Positions 32,977-41,778 of a stretch of DNA of 64,000 bases are shown piece after piece. Position 1 is the stretch's first letter. The number at the start of each line of letters is the position of its first letter. The notes under the pieces were generated by a model. It saw only the letters and a list, made by a program, of their open reading frames with translations, made no database searches and was not told the origin of the DNA. The stretch comes from JARYMI01 sp037444845. GTDB lineage: Bacteria > Acidobacteriota > Aminicenantia > Aminicenantales > UBA8522. The translations under genes were made by a program, and so were the position numbers. The DNA is taken from NCBI GenBank assembly GCA_037444845.1, contig JBBILQ010000002.1, forward strand, positions 45,952-109,951, read 5' to 3'.

Positions 32977-33048
32977 GTCGTTGCGAGAAGCACAGCGACG
33001 AAGCAACCCCATGGGATCGCCACGCCTCCTTCGGAGGCTCGCGATGAC
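32977..33048. repeat. Dispersed inverted-repeat element B, copy 3
   Basis: GTCGTTGCGAGAAGCACAGC, GACGAAGCAACCCCATGGGA, then TCGCCACGCCTCCTTCGGAG and GCTCGCGATGAC form an inverted repeat of the same family as 19829-19892 and 56803-56886. It lies in the 390-base divergent gap between lonB and the enoyl-CoA hydratase gene. The remaining bases contain the lonB promoter, a short degenerate stretch and an SD-bearing leader; no gene is visible. Confidence 0.65.
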
Positions 33049-33229
33049 ACGGGAACCTTTTTCGCTGCGGGCGGGACGGGACTGACGCCGTGCCACCCCT
33101 TCTTTCAAAAGAGATCCAATATTCACGAAATTGGAGATGCTTCCCGCCAGTCCCAAAAAAATGATGAAAAAAAGGCGATTATCTGTTAAAATACGAAAAA
33201 ATTCCTTGGGGTAGAGACTGGAGGAAAGA

Positions 33230-34012
33230 ATGGAATTCAAGAACCTCATCACCCGGAAGGCCGACGGCATCGGCTGGGTCACTATCAACCGGCCTGACAA
33301 GCTCAATGCCTTAAACGCGGAGACAGTTAAGGAACTGAAAAAAGCCTTCCTGGAGTTGGAAAAAGACGCCGAGGTCAAAGCCGCGATCCTCACCGGATCG
33401 GGAGAGAAAGCTTTTGTCGCGGGCGCAGATATCAGCGAACTCGCCGGCCTCGATTTCACTCAGGGAAAGCAGTACGCTCTTGAAGGCCAGGAGCTAACCA
33501 GGATCATAGAAAATTTTCGCAAGCCCGTCCTGGCCGCCATCAACGGCTTCGCCCTGGGAGGCGGGACAGAGATTGCCCTGGCCTGCCATATCCGGATTGC
33601 CTCGGAGAACGCTAAGCTTGGACAGCCCGAGGTTAAGCTCGGGCTCATCCCCGGGTTTGGCGGAACCCAGCGCCTGGCCCGCCTTGTCGGCAAAGGAAAG
33701 GCGATGGAGCTCGTCCTTTCCGGCCGGATTGTCGACGCAAAGGAAGCGCACGAAATCGGCCTGGTCAACAAAGTTGTTCCTTTGGGGAATCTCCAGGCGG
33801 AAGCGGAGACGATGGCCAAGGAAATCGTCAAGAACGCGCCGCTTGCCTTAGGGTACGCGATCGAGGCGATCAACAGGGGTTTGGATAAAACGCTCGGGGA
33901 AGGGCTAAACCTCGAGGCCGAGATGTTCGGCCGCGCGTGTGGCACCGAAGACAGCTTCGAGGGAACAAAAGCCTTTCTTGAGAAAAGAAAGCCCAATTTT
34001 CGCGGTAAATAA
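33230..34012 (+). CDS. Enoyl-CoA hydratase/isomerase family (crotonase-like)
   Basis: A 260-residue crotonase of normal length. WVTINRPDKLNALNAET is the N-terminal signature, AFVAGADISELA near residue 65 forms the oxyanion region, GFALGGGTEIALACHIR near 105 carries the first catalytic Glu, and FGQPEVKLG-like LGQPEVKLGLIPGFGGTQRL near 130-150 the second. It hydrates 2-enoyl-CoA, most likely crotonyl-CoA, in beta-oxidation or butyrate-type pathways. GGAGG precedes the ATG by six to ten bases. It heads the run ribH, nusB, lysS with gaps of 10 and 12 bases, an unusual partnership that may simply share a promoter. Confidence 0.9.
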   Translation: MEFKNLITRKADGIGWVTINRPDKLNALNAETVKELKKAFLELEKDAEVKAAILTGSGEKAFVAGADISELAGLDFTQGKQYALEGQELTRIIENFRKPVLAAINGFALGGGTEIALACHIRIASENAKLGQPEVKLGLIPGFGGTQRLARLVGKGKAMELVLSGRIVDAKEAHEIGLVNKVVPLGNLQAEAETMAKEIVKNAPLALGYAIEAINRGLDKTLGEGLNLEAEMFGRACGTEDSFEGTKAFLEKRKPNFRGK

Positions 34013-34022
34013 GAGGTGACAA

Positions 34023-34493
34023 ATGGCTACATATCAAGGCAAACTCCAGGCCAAAGGGCTGAGGATCGGGATCGTGGTCAGCCGCTTCAACCAGTTCATC
34101 TCGGACAAGCTTCTGGCCGGAGCTCTGGACGCTCTGGACAAACTCGGAGCCGCAGAAGCGGACATCTCCGTGTACAAAGTCCCCGGCTCGTTTGAGATTC
34201 CGCTTGTCGTTAAAAAATTGGCCAAGACAGGCAAGGTTGACGGAATTATCTGTCTCGGGACTCTCATCCGTGGCGACACGCCCCATTTTGACTTCCTGAG
34301 CGCTGAGGTGACCAAAGGAATTGCCCAGATTGCCATGGAAGAAGGAATCCCTTGCTCTTTCGGCATCCTCACGGTGGACACGATCGAGCAGGGCATCGAG
34401 CGGGCCGGCGCCAAGGCCGGAAACAAGGGCTGGGACGCAGCCTTCTCCGTCGTCGAGACTTTGAACCTGATCAAAGCGGCCAAGCTTGACTGA
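34023..34493 (+). CDS. ribH: 6,7-dimethyl-8-ribityllumazine synthase
   Basis: A 156-residue protein matching the icosahedral or pentameric lumazine synthase: IGIVVSRFNQFISDKLLAGA at the N-terminus, VPGSFEIPLVVKKLA near 55, and RGDTPHFDFLSAE near 83 with the catalytic His. It condenses 5-amino-6-ribitylaminouracil with dihydroxybutanone phosphate, the penultimate step to riboflavin, and so supplies FMN and FAD. No other rib gene is nearby and no FMN riboswitch is visible in front. Followed by nusB, a common arrangement in bacteria. Confidence 0.95.
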   Translation: MATYQGKLQAKGLRIGIVVSRFNQFISDKLLAGALDALDKLGAAEADISVYKVPGSFEIPLVVKKLAKTGKVDGIICLGTLIRGDTPHFDFLSAEVTKGIAQIAMEEGIPCSFGILTVDTIEQGIERAGAKAGNKGWDAAFSVVETLNLIKAAKLD

Positions 34494-34505
34494 GGGCGCT
34501 CCCCG

Positions 34506-34967
34506 ATGGGCAAGAGAAGAAAAGCCCGGGAGAGCGCTCTCCAGATTCTCTACGAGCTCGAATTCGACAGTTCCGATGCCGACGAGACTGTCGGTCTGTT
34601 CTGGAAGGAAAAGAAAGCTCCCCCTGAGATCCGCGAATACAGCCGCTGGCTGGTCAGCGGCATCCAGGCCCACCTCAAGGAAATTGATGAGGCCATCCAG
34701 TCGATCTCCACGCACTGGCGCGTTTCCCGCATGGCTCTGATCGACCGGAACATCCTCCGTCTGGCTGCCTTTGAGCTGCTCAAGGCGGATTCTCTGGCTC
34801 CGGCGATTGTCATTAACGAAGCCATCGAGATTGCTAAGAAATACAGCAGCCCGGAAGCCGCGACTTTTGTCAACGGGATTCTCGACGCCTTGAGCAAGAA
34901 AATCCAGGCGGAAAAATCGTCATCCGGTGAGGTTAAGCATGTCCCCAAGAGACGGAAAAAAGACTGA
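34506..34967 (+). CDS. nusB: Transcription antitermination factor NusB
   Basis: A 153-residue all-helical protein with KRRKARESALQILYELEFD at the N-terminus (Arg-rich RNA-binding helix) and ALIDRNILRLAAFELL near 80 with VVINEAIEIAKKYSSPEAATFVNGILD near 105-130, the family signatures (shown here across two motifs). NusB binds boxA RNA with NusE to promote rRNA antitermination. Its last 29 bases overlap the lysS start. Confidence 0.93.
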   Translation: MGKRRKARESALQILYELEFDSSDADETVGLFWKEKKAPPEIREYSRWLVSGIQAHLKEIDEAIQSISTHWRVSRMALIDRNILRLAAFELLKADSLAPAIVINEAIEIAKKYSSPEAATFVNGILDALSKKIQAEKSSSGEVKHVPKRRKKD

Positions 34968-36426
34968 CCAGGACATTTCACGGGAAGAAAAGATCGCCAA
35001 GCTGCGCCAAGAAGGGATCAGTCTTTTCCCTTACAAAGCGGCAAAAACCCACTCCGTGTTCGAAGCGGTCAGGGATTATGCGTCACTCTCGCGGGAAGAG
35101 CTCGAGGAGAAGAAGACCGGCGTCGCCGTTCCGGGCAGGATTCTCTCTATCAGAAAAATGGGCCGGGCGACGTTCGCCACAATTTCCGATAGCCGGGCTA
35201 AGCTTCAGATTTACCTGAGGGAAGATCTATTGGGAGAGAAAAAGTACCGAATTTTTAGCCTCATGGATATAGGCGATGTCATCAGCGCTGAAGGCACCGT
35301 GTTTAAGACCCGAACCGGAGAGCTCTCTGTCCTCGTCCATTCGTTTACGCTTCTGGCCAAATGTCTCCATCCTCTTCCGGAGAAATGGCACGGGCTTCAG
35401 GATGTCGAACTCCGTTACCGCCGGCGTTACTTAGACTTGATCATGAACCCCGAGGTCGGGGAGGTTTTCAGCCTGCGCAGCCGGCTGATCACCAACATCC
35501 GAGAATTTTTCGACGAGCGCGGGTACACGGAAGTCGAGACGCCGATGATGCAGGTCATTCCTGGCGGAGCCCTGGCCAGGCCTTTTAAGACGTTCCACAA
35601 CGCCCTGGGTGTCGACCTGTATCTGCGGATTGCTCCCGAGCTCTATCTCAAAAGGCTGGTTGTGGGCGGCCTGGAGAAGGTTTACGAAATCAACCGGAAC
35701 TTCCGAAACGAGGGCATCTCTTCCGAACACAACCCCGAGTTCACGATGTTAGAGTTTTACGAGGCGTACAGTGATTACTACGACATGATGGACCTGACCG
35801 AAGATCTGCTCTGCAGCATCAGCCGGGCGCTTCTCGGCCAGGAGGAGTTTCCTTACGGTGACGGGACCATTTCCCTTAAGAGGCCATGGCGGCGGATAAG
35901 ATTCAAGGATGCCCTGCTCACTTATAGCGGGCTCTCTCCCGGCCGCTTTGATAACCGCGAAGAGCTCGTCGAGTTTGCCGCGACACTGGCTCCTGAGAAA
36001 AAACCGTTTACCTACGCCAAAGCGCTGGACATCATTTTCGACAAGCTGGTCAAGGAGAAGCTCATCCAGCCTACCTTTGTGCTCAACCATCCCAAGGAGA
36101 TTTCTCCCCTGGCCAAGACCTCTCGCGAGAATCCTGAGGAGGCTGAGCGGTTTGAGCTTGTTGTGGCCGGCATGGAGATAGCCAACGCCTTCAGCGAGCT
36201 CACCGACCCGCACGAGCAGCGGCTTCGCTTCGAGCAACAGACCCAAGAAAGGCTGAGGGGCGATGAAGACGCCCACTGGATCGACATGGATTACGTTCAG
36301 GCCCTGGAATTCGGGCTTCCTCCCACAGGAGGAGAGGGGATTGGCATCGACCGCCTGGTCATGCTCCTGGCCAACAGAAAATCTATAAGAGAAGTTATCC
36401 TGTTCCCTCAGCTCAGGCCCAAATAG
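34939..36426 (+). CDS. lysS: Lysyl-tRNA synthetase, class II
   Basis: A 495-residue class II enzyme. The N-terminal OB-fold anticodon domain (VAVPGRILSIRKMGRATFAT) is followed by motif 1 (FFDERGYTEVETPMMQ), motif 2 (FRNEGISSEHNPEFTMLEFY near residue 265) and motif 3 (GGEGIGIDRLVMLL near 470). It charges tRNA-Lys. The ATG 34939 is preceded by GGTGAGG inside nusB; a GTG at 34927 is also open. The overlap implies translational coupling with nusB. The lolC-like gene follows after nine bases. Confidence 0.95.
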   Translation: MSPRDGKKTDQDISREEKIAKLRQEGISLFPYKAAKTHSVFEAVRDYASLSREELEEKKTGVAVPGRILSIRKMGRATFATISDSRAKLQIYLREDLLGEKKYRIFSLMDIGDVISAEGTVFKTRTGELSVLVHSFTLLAKCLHPLPEKWHGLQDVELRYRRRYLDLIMNPEVGEVFSLRSRLITNIREFFDERGYTEVETPMMQVIPGGALARPFKTFHNALGVDLYLRIAPELYLKRLVVGGLEKVYEINRNFRNEGISSEHNPEFTMLEFYEAYSDYYDMMDLTEDLLCSISRALLGQEEFPYGDGTISLKRPWRRIRFKDALLTYSGLSPGRFDNREELVEFAATLAPEKKPFTYAKALDIIFDKLVKEKLIQPTFVLNHPKEISPLAKTSRENPEEAERFELVVAGMEIANAFSELTDPHEQRLRFEQQTQERLRGDEDAHWIDMDYVQALEFGLPPTGGEGIGIDRLVMLLANRKSIREVILFPQLRPK

Positions 36427-36435
36427 AAAACTCCT

Positions 36436-37650
36436 ATGGATTACGAACTGTTTATCGCTTCCCGTTATCTTAAAGCCAAGAGGAAACAGGCATTCATCTC
36501 AGTCATCACGTTCATCTCCATTTTAGGCATCACCATTGGAGTCATGGCTTTGGTGATTGCTCTTGCCCTGATCACGGGGTTTCAAGAGGATGTTCAGGAC
36601 AAAATCCTGAGCGCCACCTCACACATCATGGTTTCCGACCTCAGCGGGGAAGGGTTGTCTGATTACCCCGCTCTCGTCTCCAAGCTCAAGGATATCGGAG
36701 GGATTCAGGTCGTCTCTCCGGTGGCCTATGATATGGTCCTGGTCAGCGGGTCATTCCGCAGCCGCGGGGCTATGCTCAAGGGGATTGACTTCGACCTTGA
36801 GCGCAGGCACTCTGCCTGGCTTGAGGAGCTGGACTCGGGGACGCTTCCTTCTTCCCAGGTCGAGAGCATTCTCCTGGGCCGGGAGCTGGCTTTTGCCATC
36901 GGAGCCAGCCCGGGCAATGAGGTCACGGTTTTGACGTCTTCCTCGCGGCTCTCCCCTCTGGGGCTTTTCCCGCGGACGAAAAAATTCAGAGTGAGCGGCA
37001 CGTTTTCCACCGGGCTTTATGAGTTCGACTCCACGACGGCCCTGGTCCCGCTTTCGTCCGCCCAGGCGTTTTTCCGGATGGGCGACAGGATCACCAACCT
37101 TCAGATCAGGATTGATGATATTTTCGAGGCTGAAAAGGTCGCCATGCGGATCAAACAGGTCCTGCCGCCTGCAGCCTATGTCACAACCTGGATGGAGCTC
37201 AACAAGTCTCTGTTCGCGGCGCTGAAGCTGGAGAAAACCATCATGTTCCTGACGATCACGTTGATCGTGTTCGTGGCCGCCCTCAACATCATCGCCACCC
37301 TCATCCTGATGGTCATGGAGAAGACCCGGGACATCGGCATCCTGATGGCCGTGGGCGCGACGCCGAAAAGCGTCAGGAAGATTTTTTTCCTGCAGGGCGT
37401 CATGATCGGAGTCATCGGGACTTCGGCCGGGGTGGTCCTCGGGCTTTTTTGCTGCTGGCTGGCCAACACGTTTGAGCTCATCAAAGTGCCGGTCGATATT
37501 TATCAAATTTCCTACGTGCCGTTCTATATTAAACCTATCGATTTACTAATAATTATCGGGGTCAGCCTGACGGTCAGCTTGCTTTCGACGCTTTTTCCAT
37601 CTCATCGGGCCAGCCGAGTTGACCCGGTCGTCGCCTTGAAATATGAATAG
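36436..37650 (+). CDS. Lipoprotein-releasing system permease (LolC/LolE-like)
   Basis: A 404-residue FtsX-type permease: N-terminal cytoplasmic segment YELFIASRYLKAKRKQAFIS, first helix near residue 22-45, a periplasmic domain, then three helices with AALNIIATLILMVMEKTRDI and a final SHRASRVDPVVALKYE. It extracts outer-membrane lipoproteins from the inner membrane for LolA. Many non-proteobacterial phyla have one permease gene that forms a homodimer, as seems likely here. It overlaps lolD by eight bases. Confidence 0.9.
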   Translation: MDYELFIASRYLKAKRKQAFISVITFISILGITIGVMALVIALALITGFQEDVQDKILSATSHIMVSDLSGEGLSDYPALVSKLKDIGGIQVVSPVAYDMVLVSGSFRSRGAMLKGIDFDLERRHSAWLEELDSGTLPSSQVESILLGRELAFAIGASPGNEVTVLTSSSRLSPLGLFPRTKKFRVSGTFSTGLYEFDSTTALVPLSSAQAFFRMGDRITNLQIRIDDIFEAEKVAMRIKQVLPPAAYVTTWMELNKSLFAALKLEKTIMFLTITLIVFVAALNIIATLILMVMEKTRDIGILMAVGATPKSVRKIFFLQGVMIGVIGTSAGVVLGLFCCWLANTFELIKVPVDIYQISYVPFYIKPIDLLIIIGVSLTVSLLSTLFPSHRASRVDPVVALKYE

Positions 37651-38323
37651 CCTCATTGTCGCCCGCAACGTGGGCAAGGTTTATCCCTTGCCGAAGGAGC
37701 GAGTCATCCGCGTGCTGGAGGGCCTGGATTTCGACCTGGCAAAGGGAGAAATCGTGGCCGTCATGGGCGCTTCGGGCGTCGGCAAGACAACCTTCCTCAA
37801 CCTCCTCGGCGGCCTGGACAAGCCCTCAGAGGGCAGGATCCTTCTTGAAGGCGATGACATCCACGCCAGGGGAGAAATGGAGAAAGCCCGCCTCAGGAAC
37901 GAGAACATCGGTTTCGTCTTCCAGTTCTACCACCTCCTTCCCGAATTCACGGCCTTGGAGAATGTCTTCCTTCCGCTGCTCATCCGAGGCCTGGGCAGGC
38001 GGGAGGCTGAAAAAAGAGCGTGGGCCCTCCTCCAGGAACTCTTCCTCGAGGAGAGAGCCTCTCAGCGGCCGGCCCAGCTTTCCGGGGGCGAACAGCAGCG
38101 AGTGGCCATTGCCCGGGCCTTAGTGAATGAGCCGAAGCTCCTCCTGGCCGACGAGCCGACAGGAAACCTGGACTTAAAGACCGGAGAATCCATCATGAGG
38201 CTCATCCAGGAGCTTCACCGGAAGAAGGGCCTCTCGTCGATTATCGTCACGCATAACGAAAAAATCGCCAACTTCTGTCAGAAGATCTATCTCCTGGAAG
38301 CCGGCCAGTTGAAACGTATTTGA
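37643..38323 (+). CDS. lolD: Lipoprotein-releasing system ATPase (LolD-like)
   Basis: A 226-residue ABC ATPase with Walker A GASGVGKTTFLN near residue 40, a Q-loop FVFQFYHLLPEFTALENV, signature LSGGEQQRVAIARAL near 145, Walker B LLLADEPTGNLD and the switch His in IVTHNEKIA. The LLPEFTALENV segment is typical of the LolD/MacB group. With the overlapping permease it drives lipoprotein release; bamA and lipid A genes follow, so the whole run is for outer-membrane building. Confidence 0.92.
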   Translation: MNSLIVARNVGKVYPLPKERVIRVLEGLDFDLAKGEIVAVMGASGVGKTTFLNLLGGLDKPSEGRILLEGDDIHARGEMEKARLRNENIGFVFQFYHLLPEFTALENVFLPLLIRGLGRREAEKRAWALLQELFLEERASQRPAQLSGGEQQRVAIARALVNEPKLLLADEPTGNLDLKTGESIMRLIQELHRKKGLSSIIVTHNEKIANFCQKIYLLEAGQLKRI

Positions 38324-38358
38324 CCCTTCCGCAGTTTTATTATAACGGCTGAGCCTCT

Positions 38359-38387
38359 TTGAAAAAAAACATCCAATATGGTATAAG
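38359..38387 (+). promoter_or_regulatory. Promoter of the bamA run, nearly leaderless
   Basis: TTGAAA (38359-38364), 17 bases, then TATAAG (38382-38387). The expected start point is about 38394, only about three bases before the bamA ATG at 38397. A second, weaker pair (TTGACC at 38320-38325 and TATAAC at 38341-38346, spacing 15) lies upstream and would give a leader with the AAGGAAAAGGAA purine tract. Confidence 0.6.
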
Positions 38388-38396
38388 GAAAAGGAA

Positions 38397-40736
38397 ATGA
38401 AGAAGTTAGTTCAGGTTCTTTTTTTCATCTGCGTGCCCGTTTTCCTGGCCGCTCAGGAGCAGGTCGAGAAAATCGAAATCATCGGCAACGAACGGGTCAG
38501 CCGGGAGACGATTCTCTACTATCTTCAGTCCCGCGAGGGAGGCTATTTCAGCGATGAGCTGCTGCAGAAGGATTTCCGGATCCTCTGGTCCACCGGTTTT
38601 TTCTCTAACCTCAGGATAGAGAAGGAGGATGGAGCTGGCGGGAAGATCGTCAAGATCATCGTCGAGGAGAACCCCGTTATCAGAACCATCACCTATAAGA
38701 CCGGCAAGAAAGTCAAGGAAGACGACATCGTCAACAAGCTAAAGGAAAAAGACGAATACATTCTCCCGTATTCCTACTACAGCTCGGCCAAAGTCCAAAA
38801 AGTCAAGGAAACGATTACTGATCTTCTCTTAGAGAAGGGCCTTTATGCAGCGAAGGTTGAAGTCGAGGCAAACCGGAAAGGCAAGAATGAGGTCGAAGTC
38901 CACTTCAAGGTTGATGAAGGGCCCAAAATCAGGGTCGGCGAAGTCGAATTCGCTGGCAACCCGAAACTTCCGCAGGGCATCCTTCGCGATGCGATGAAAT
39001 CCAACCAATCCCACGGAGTCGTCTCCTGGGTTTTGGGCAAGGACGTTTACAAGGAGAACAAGCTCACGGAAGACTTGAACCTGGTCAAACAGAAGCTTCA
39101 GGAATATGGCTACATGGAGGCCACGGTCGGAGAGCCTAAGATCGAGCAGATAACCAGAAGGACGATCTTCTTCAAGAAACAGCCGATGATGAAAATCATC
39201 GTTCCGGTTAACGTCGGGTACCTGTATTTGGTCGGCGACGTGACCATCGAGGGGAACAAGGCCATTGCCAGCCAGTACATCCGGGGGCTCATCGAATTAA
39301 AGAAAGACGATATTTATAGCACCAAGGTCAGGGAGAAGAGCGTCGAGTCCATCGGCGAGCTTTACCGCAACGGCGGCTATCTCTACGTCCAGGTTATGCC
39401 CGTGGAGAGCCTTGATCCCAAAAATAAAAGAGTCAACGTGGCCTTCAACATCTATGAAGGCGAGGTCGCCTATCTTCACAGGCTGGAGTTCCGCGGAAAT
39501 ACGTTCACGAAGGACAAGGTCATCCGGCGGGAGATGCTGTTGCGAGAAGGGGACCGGTTCAGCCTGGCTCTCTTCAAGGACAGCATCCTCCGGATCAAAC
39601 AACTGGGCCTGGTTGACCTGGAGAAAGAACCGGATGTTAAACCCAACCCTGAGGATCCAACCAAAATCGATTCGACGATCAACGTTAAGGAATTGCAACG
39701 GAACAACATCCAGTTCACGGCTGGATACAGCGGCTATGAAGGGATGTTTGTGGCGCTGAGTTATTCCACGGTCAATTTTCTGGGAGCTGGAGAAAACCTC
39801 GAGATTACGGCCCAGTACGGCAAGAGGATCAAGAATTACGTCTTCGGGTTTTCCGAGCCTTACTTTCTTGACTACCCGATCACGCTCGGGTTCAATATTT
39901 ATGACCGGTTTTTCATCCTTCCCTACCTTTACGACCGGAAAGGGCGAGGGGCTGACCTTATCGCCGGGGCCAGGCTAAAAGGATACATCAGGGGAAACCT
40001 GACGTACAGCTACGAGAAAGTCGAGATCAGTCCATCGTCGTACAAAGATGATGAGTATTTGGGCTATTATTCTCCCTACTCTTATTCATATGGATATCCC
40101 TATTACGGCGGCTATGGGTACGGGAAATACGCTGTCAGCGCTCTTATTCCCACGGTCTACAGGTCGACGGTGGACAGCCCTCTCACGCCCACGCGGGGGA
40201 GGATGGTCCTCGTGTCGATGAAATACGCGGGCGGATTTCTTGGCGGAGAATTGAATTTTGTCAAGCCCCACTTCGAGTGGACATCCTGGTTCCCCATCAC
40301 CCGCAACCAGTCCTTCGGCCTCCATTTCGACTACTCGTTCATCAGTGCCTTCGGCGGCTCCGATATTCCCTTCTGGGAAAGGTTTTATATGGGCGGAGAG
40401 AGGGATATCCGGGGCTACGATATCTATTCCATCGGCCCGCGCACGGAGCGGGGCACTCTTATCGGAGGCGAGAAATCCATCCTTTTCAACGCCGAGTACG
40501 TTCTTCAGGTCGGCGGTCCCCTCTATTTGATTCTTTTCTACGACCGCGGCAATACTTACATCAAATCCCAGCCGATCAGCTTTCGGAACATGTATTCCTC
40601 GGCCGGGCTGGAGGCCAGGATCTTTGTGCCGGCGCTCCGAGTTCCCTTCCGCCTGATTTTCGCTTATAATAATCGCCGAATTTATGAAGGAGACTCCAAC
40701 TTCAATTTCCGATTCGCCATCGGAACGACGTTTTAA
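38397..40736 (+). CDS. bamA: Outer-membrane protein assembly factor BamA
   Basis: A 779-residue Omp85 protein. After a signal peptide (MKKLVQVLFFICVPVFLAAQ) come about five POTRA domains, for example VEKIEIIGNERVSRETIL, KIRVGEVEFAGNPKLPQGIL and AYLHRLEFRGNTFTKDKVI. The barrel starts near residue 435 (NIQFTAGYSGYEGM) and includes the L6 motif GGERDIRGYDIYS near 675, ending in a terminal Phe. It folds barrel proteins into the outer membrane. One loop, about residues 540-580 (DNA about 40040-40130), is very rich in Tyr and Gly, which is unusual. It leads skp, fabZ, lpxA, lpxI and a Gfo/Idh gene. Confidence 0.94.
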   Translation: MKKLVQVLFFICVPVFLAAQEQVEKIEIIGNERVSRETILYYLQSREGGYFSDELLQKDFRILWSTGFFSNLRIEKEDGAGGKIVKIIVEENPVIRTITYKTGKKVKEDDIVNKLKEKDEYILPYSYYSSAKVQKVKETITDLLLEKGLYAAKVEVEANRKGKNEVEVHFKVDEGPKIRVGEVEFAGNPKLPQGILRDAMKSNQSHGVVSWVLGKDVYKENKLTEDLNLVKQKLQEYGYMEATVGEPKIEQITRRTIFFKKQPMMKIIVPVNVGYLYLVGDVTIEGNKAIASQYIRGLIELKKDDIYSTKVREKSVESIGELYRNGGYLYVQVMPVESLDPKNKRVNVAFNIYEGEVAYLHRLEFRGNTFTKDKVIRREMLLREGDRFSLALFKDSILRIKQLGLVDLEKEPDVKPNPEDPTKIDSTINVKELQRNNIQFTAGYSGYEGMFVALSYSTVNFLGAGENLEITAQYGKRIKNYVFGFSEPYFLDYPITLGFNIYDRFFILPYLYDRKGRGADLIAGARLKGYIRGNLTYSYEKVEISPSSYKDDEYLGYYSPYSYSYGYPYYGGYGYGKYAVSALIPTVYRSTVDSPLTPTRGRMVLVSMKYAGGFLGGELNFVKPHFEWTSWFPITRNQSFGLHFDYSFISAFGGSDIPFWERFYMGGERDIRGYDIYSIGPRTERGTLIGGEKSILFNAEYVLQVGGPLYLILFYDRGNTYIKSQPISFRNMYSSAGLEARIFVPALRVPFRLIFAYNNRRIYEGDSNFNFRFAIGTTF

Positions 40737-40767
40737 ATCCTGAATCCATTAAAGGAGGACTAATAAG

Positions 40768-41304
40768 ATGAAGAAGAGGAGCCTGAACGTTTTGCTGTTC
40801 CTCTTGCTTTTCGTCCCTGCCGTCTCGCTCAGCTCGGCTCAGGTAGGCCAGAAAATCGGCGTCATCAATTCCCAGGAAGTCCTGGAGAAATCAGCCGAGG
40901 GCAAAAAAGTCATCGCCAGGTTGCAGGAAAGAGACAGGGCCAACCAGGCCGCCCTGACCAAGATCGATGATGATATCCGCCAGCTCGAGACAAAGCTCAA
41001 CACGCAGAGACTCACCCTGTCGGAGGAAGCTCTCTACCAGATGAATTCGGACTTGGAAAAAAAGCGCACGGAGAGAAAACGGCTGGCCGAAGACTCGTTT
41101 CGCGACTTGCAGGATCTCCAGCTCAAGTTGTTCAACAGGGTTCAGAACGAACTTCTCCCAATTATCGAACAATTAGGCAAGGAAAAGGGAATCGACCTCA
41201 TCTTTGACCTGGCCAAGAGCGGTGCTGTCTTTTGGAATCCGTCAGTTGAGCTCACAGATGAAGTCATCAAGAGGTATGACGCCAGCAAAGCGACAGCAAA
41301 ATAA
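40768..41304 (+). CDS. skp: OmpH/Skp-family periplasmic chaperone
   Basis: A 178-residue exported protein: signal peptide to about residue 24 (LLFLLLFVPAVSLSSA), the start strand KIGVINSQEVLEKSAEGKK, then long amphipathic helices (about 50-120) and a final strand KEKGIDLIFDLAKSGAVFWN, the Skp/OmpH arrangement. It binds unfolded outer-membrane proteins on their way to BamA. AGGAGG lies 11 bases before the ATG. Confidence 0.9.
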   Translation: MKKRSLNVLLFLLLFVPAVSLSSAQVGQKIGVINSQEVLEKSAEGKKVIARLQERDRANQAALTKIDDDIRQLETKLNTQRLTLSEEALYQMNSDLEKKRTERKRLAEDSFRDLQDLQLKLFNRVQNELLPIIEQLGKEKGIDLIFDLAKSGAVFWNPSVELTDEVIKRYDASKATAK

Positions 41305-41328
41305 GCCCGGGTGTCATCAACAGGCGTG

Positions 41329-41778
41329 ATGAAAGTCGAAGACATCCTGAAATTTCTCCCGCATCGCTATCCCTTCCTGCTGGTCGACCGGGTTATCGAT
41401 ATCCAGCCCGGAAAATCCATCGTCGCGGTCAAGAATGTAACCTGCAATGAATCCTTTTTCGAAGGACATTTTCCCGAGATCAAGATCATGCCCGGGGTCC
41501 TGATCATCGAAGCCGTAGCTCAGGCAGGCGGCATCCTGCTCTACCATTCGATCCCCGACCCGATGAAAAAACTCGTTGTTCTGAGCAAAATTCAGAATGC
41601 CAGGTTCAGAAAAATCGTCACTCCCGGTGACCAATTAAGGCTGGAGGCCGAGTTCGTCAAGCTCAGAGCTCGCGTCTGTCACATCAAGGGGAGGGCGTTC
41701 GTGGGTGAAGACGTCGTCGCCGAGGGAGAGGTCGTCGCTTCGATCGTCGACCTTGAGGGCATGAATGAACACAGGTGA
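41329..41778 (+). CDS. fabZ: 3-hydroxyacyl-ACP dehydratase FabZ
   Basis: A 149-residue hot-dog enzyme: ILKFLPHRYPFLLVDRV at the N-terminus with the catalytic His, and FFEGHFPEIKIMPGVLIIEA near 45-65 with the catalytic Glu helix. It dehydrates 3-hydroxyacyl-ACP in fatty acid synthesis; placement beside lpxA is typical because both draw on 3-hydroxyacyl-ACP. ATG 41329 matches the family N-terminus; an upstream GTG (41311) would add six residues. It overlaps lpxA by 14 bases. Confidence 0.94.
   Translation: MKVEDILKFLPHRYPFLLVDRVIDIQPGKSIVAVKNVTCNESFFEGHFPEIKIMPGVLIIEAVAQAGGILLYHSIPDPMKKLVVLSKIQNARFRKIVTPGDQLRLEAEFVKLRARVCHIKGRAFVGEDVVAEGEVVASIVDLEGMNEHR

Noticed and set aside
33049..34023. FMN riboswitch for ribH
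   Set aside because: ribH follows an enoyl-CoA hydratase gene by ten bases, and no RFN-like conserved segments are seen upstream of either.
36751..37506. A 251-codon minus-strand frame opposite the LolC-like gene
   Set aside because: Antisense product rich in Asp, His and Gly as expected from reading membrane-helix codons backwards; no start signal.
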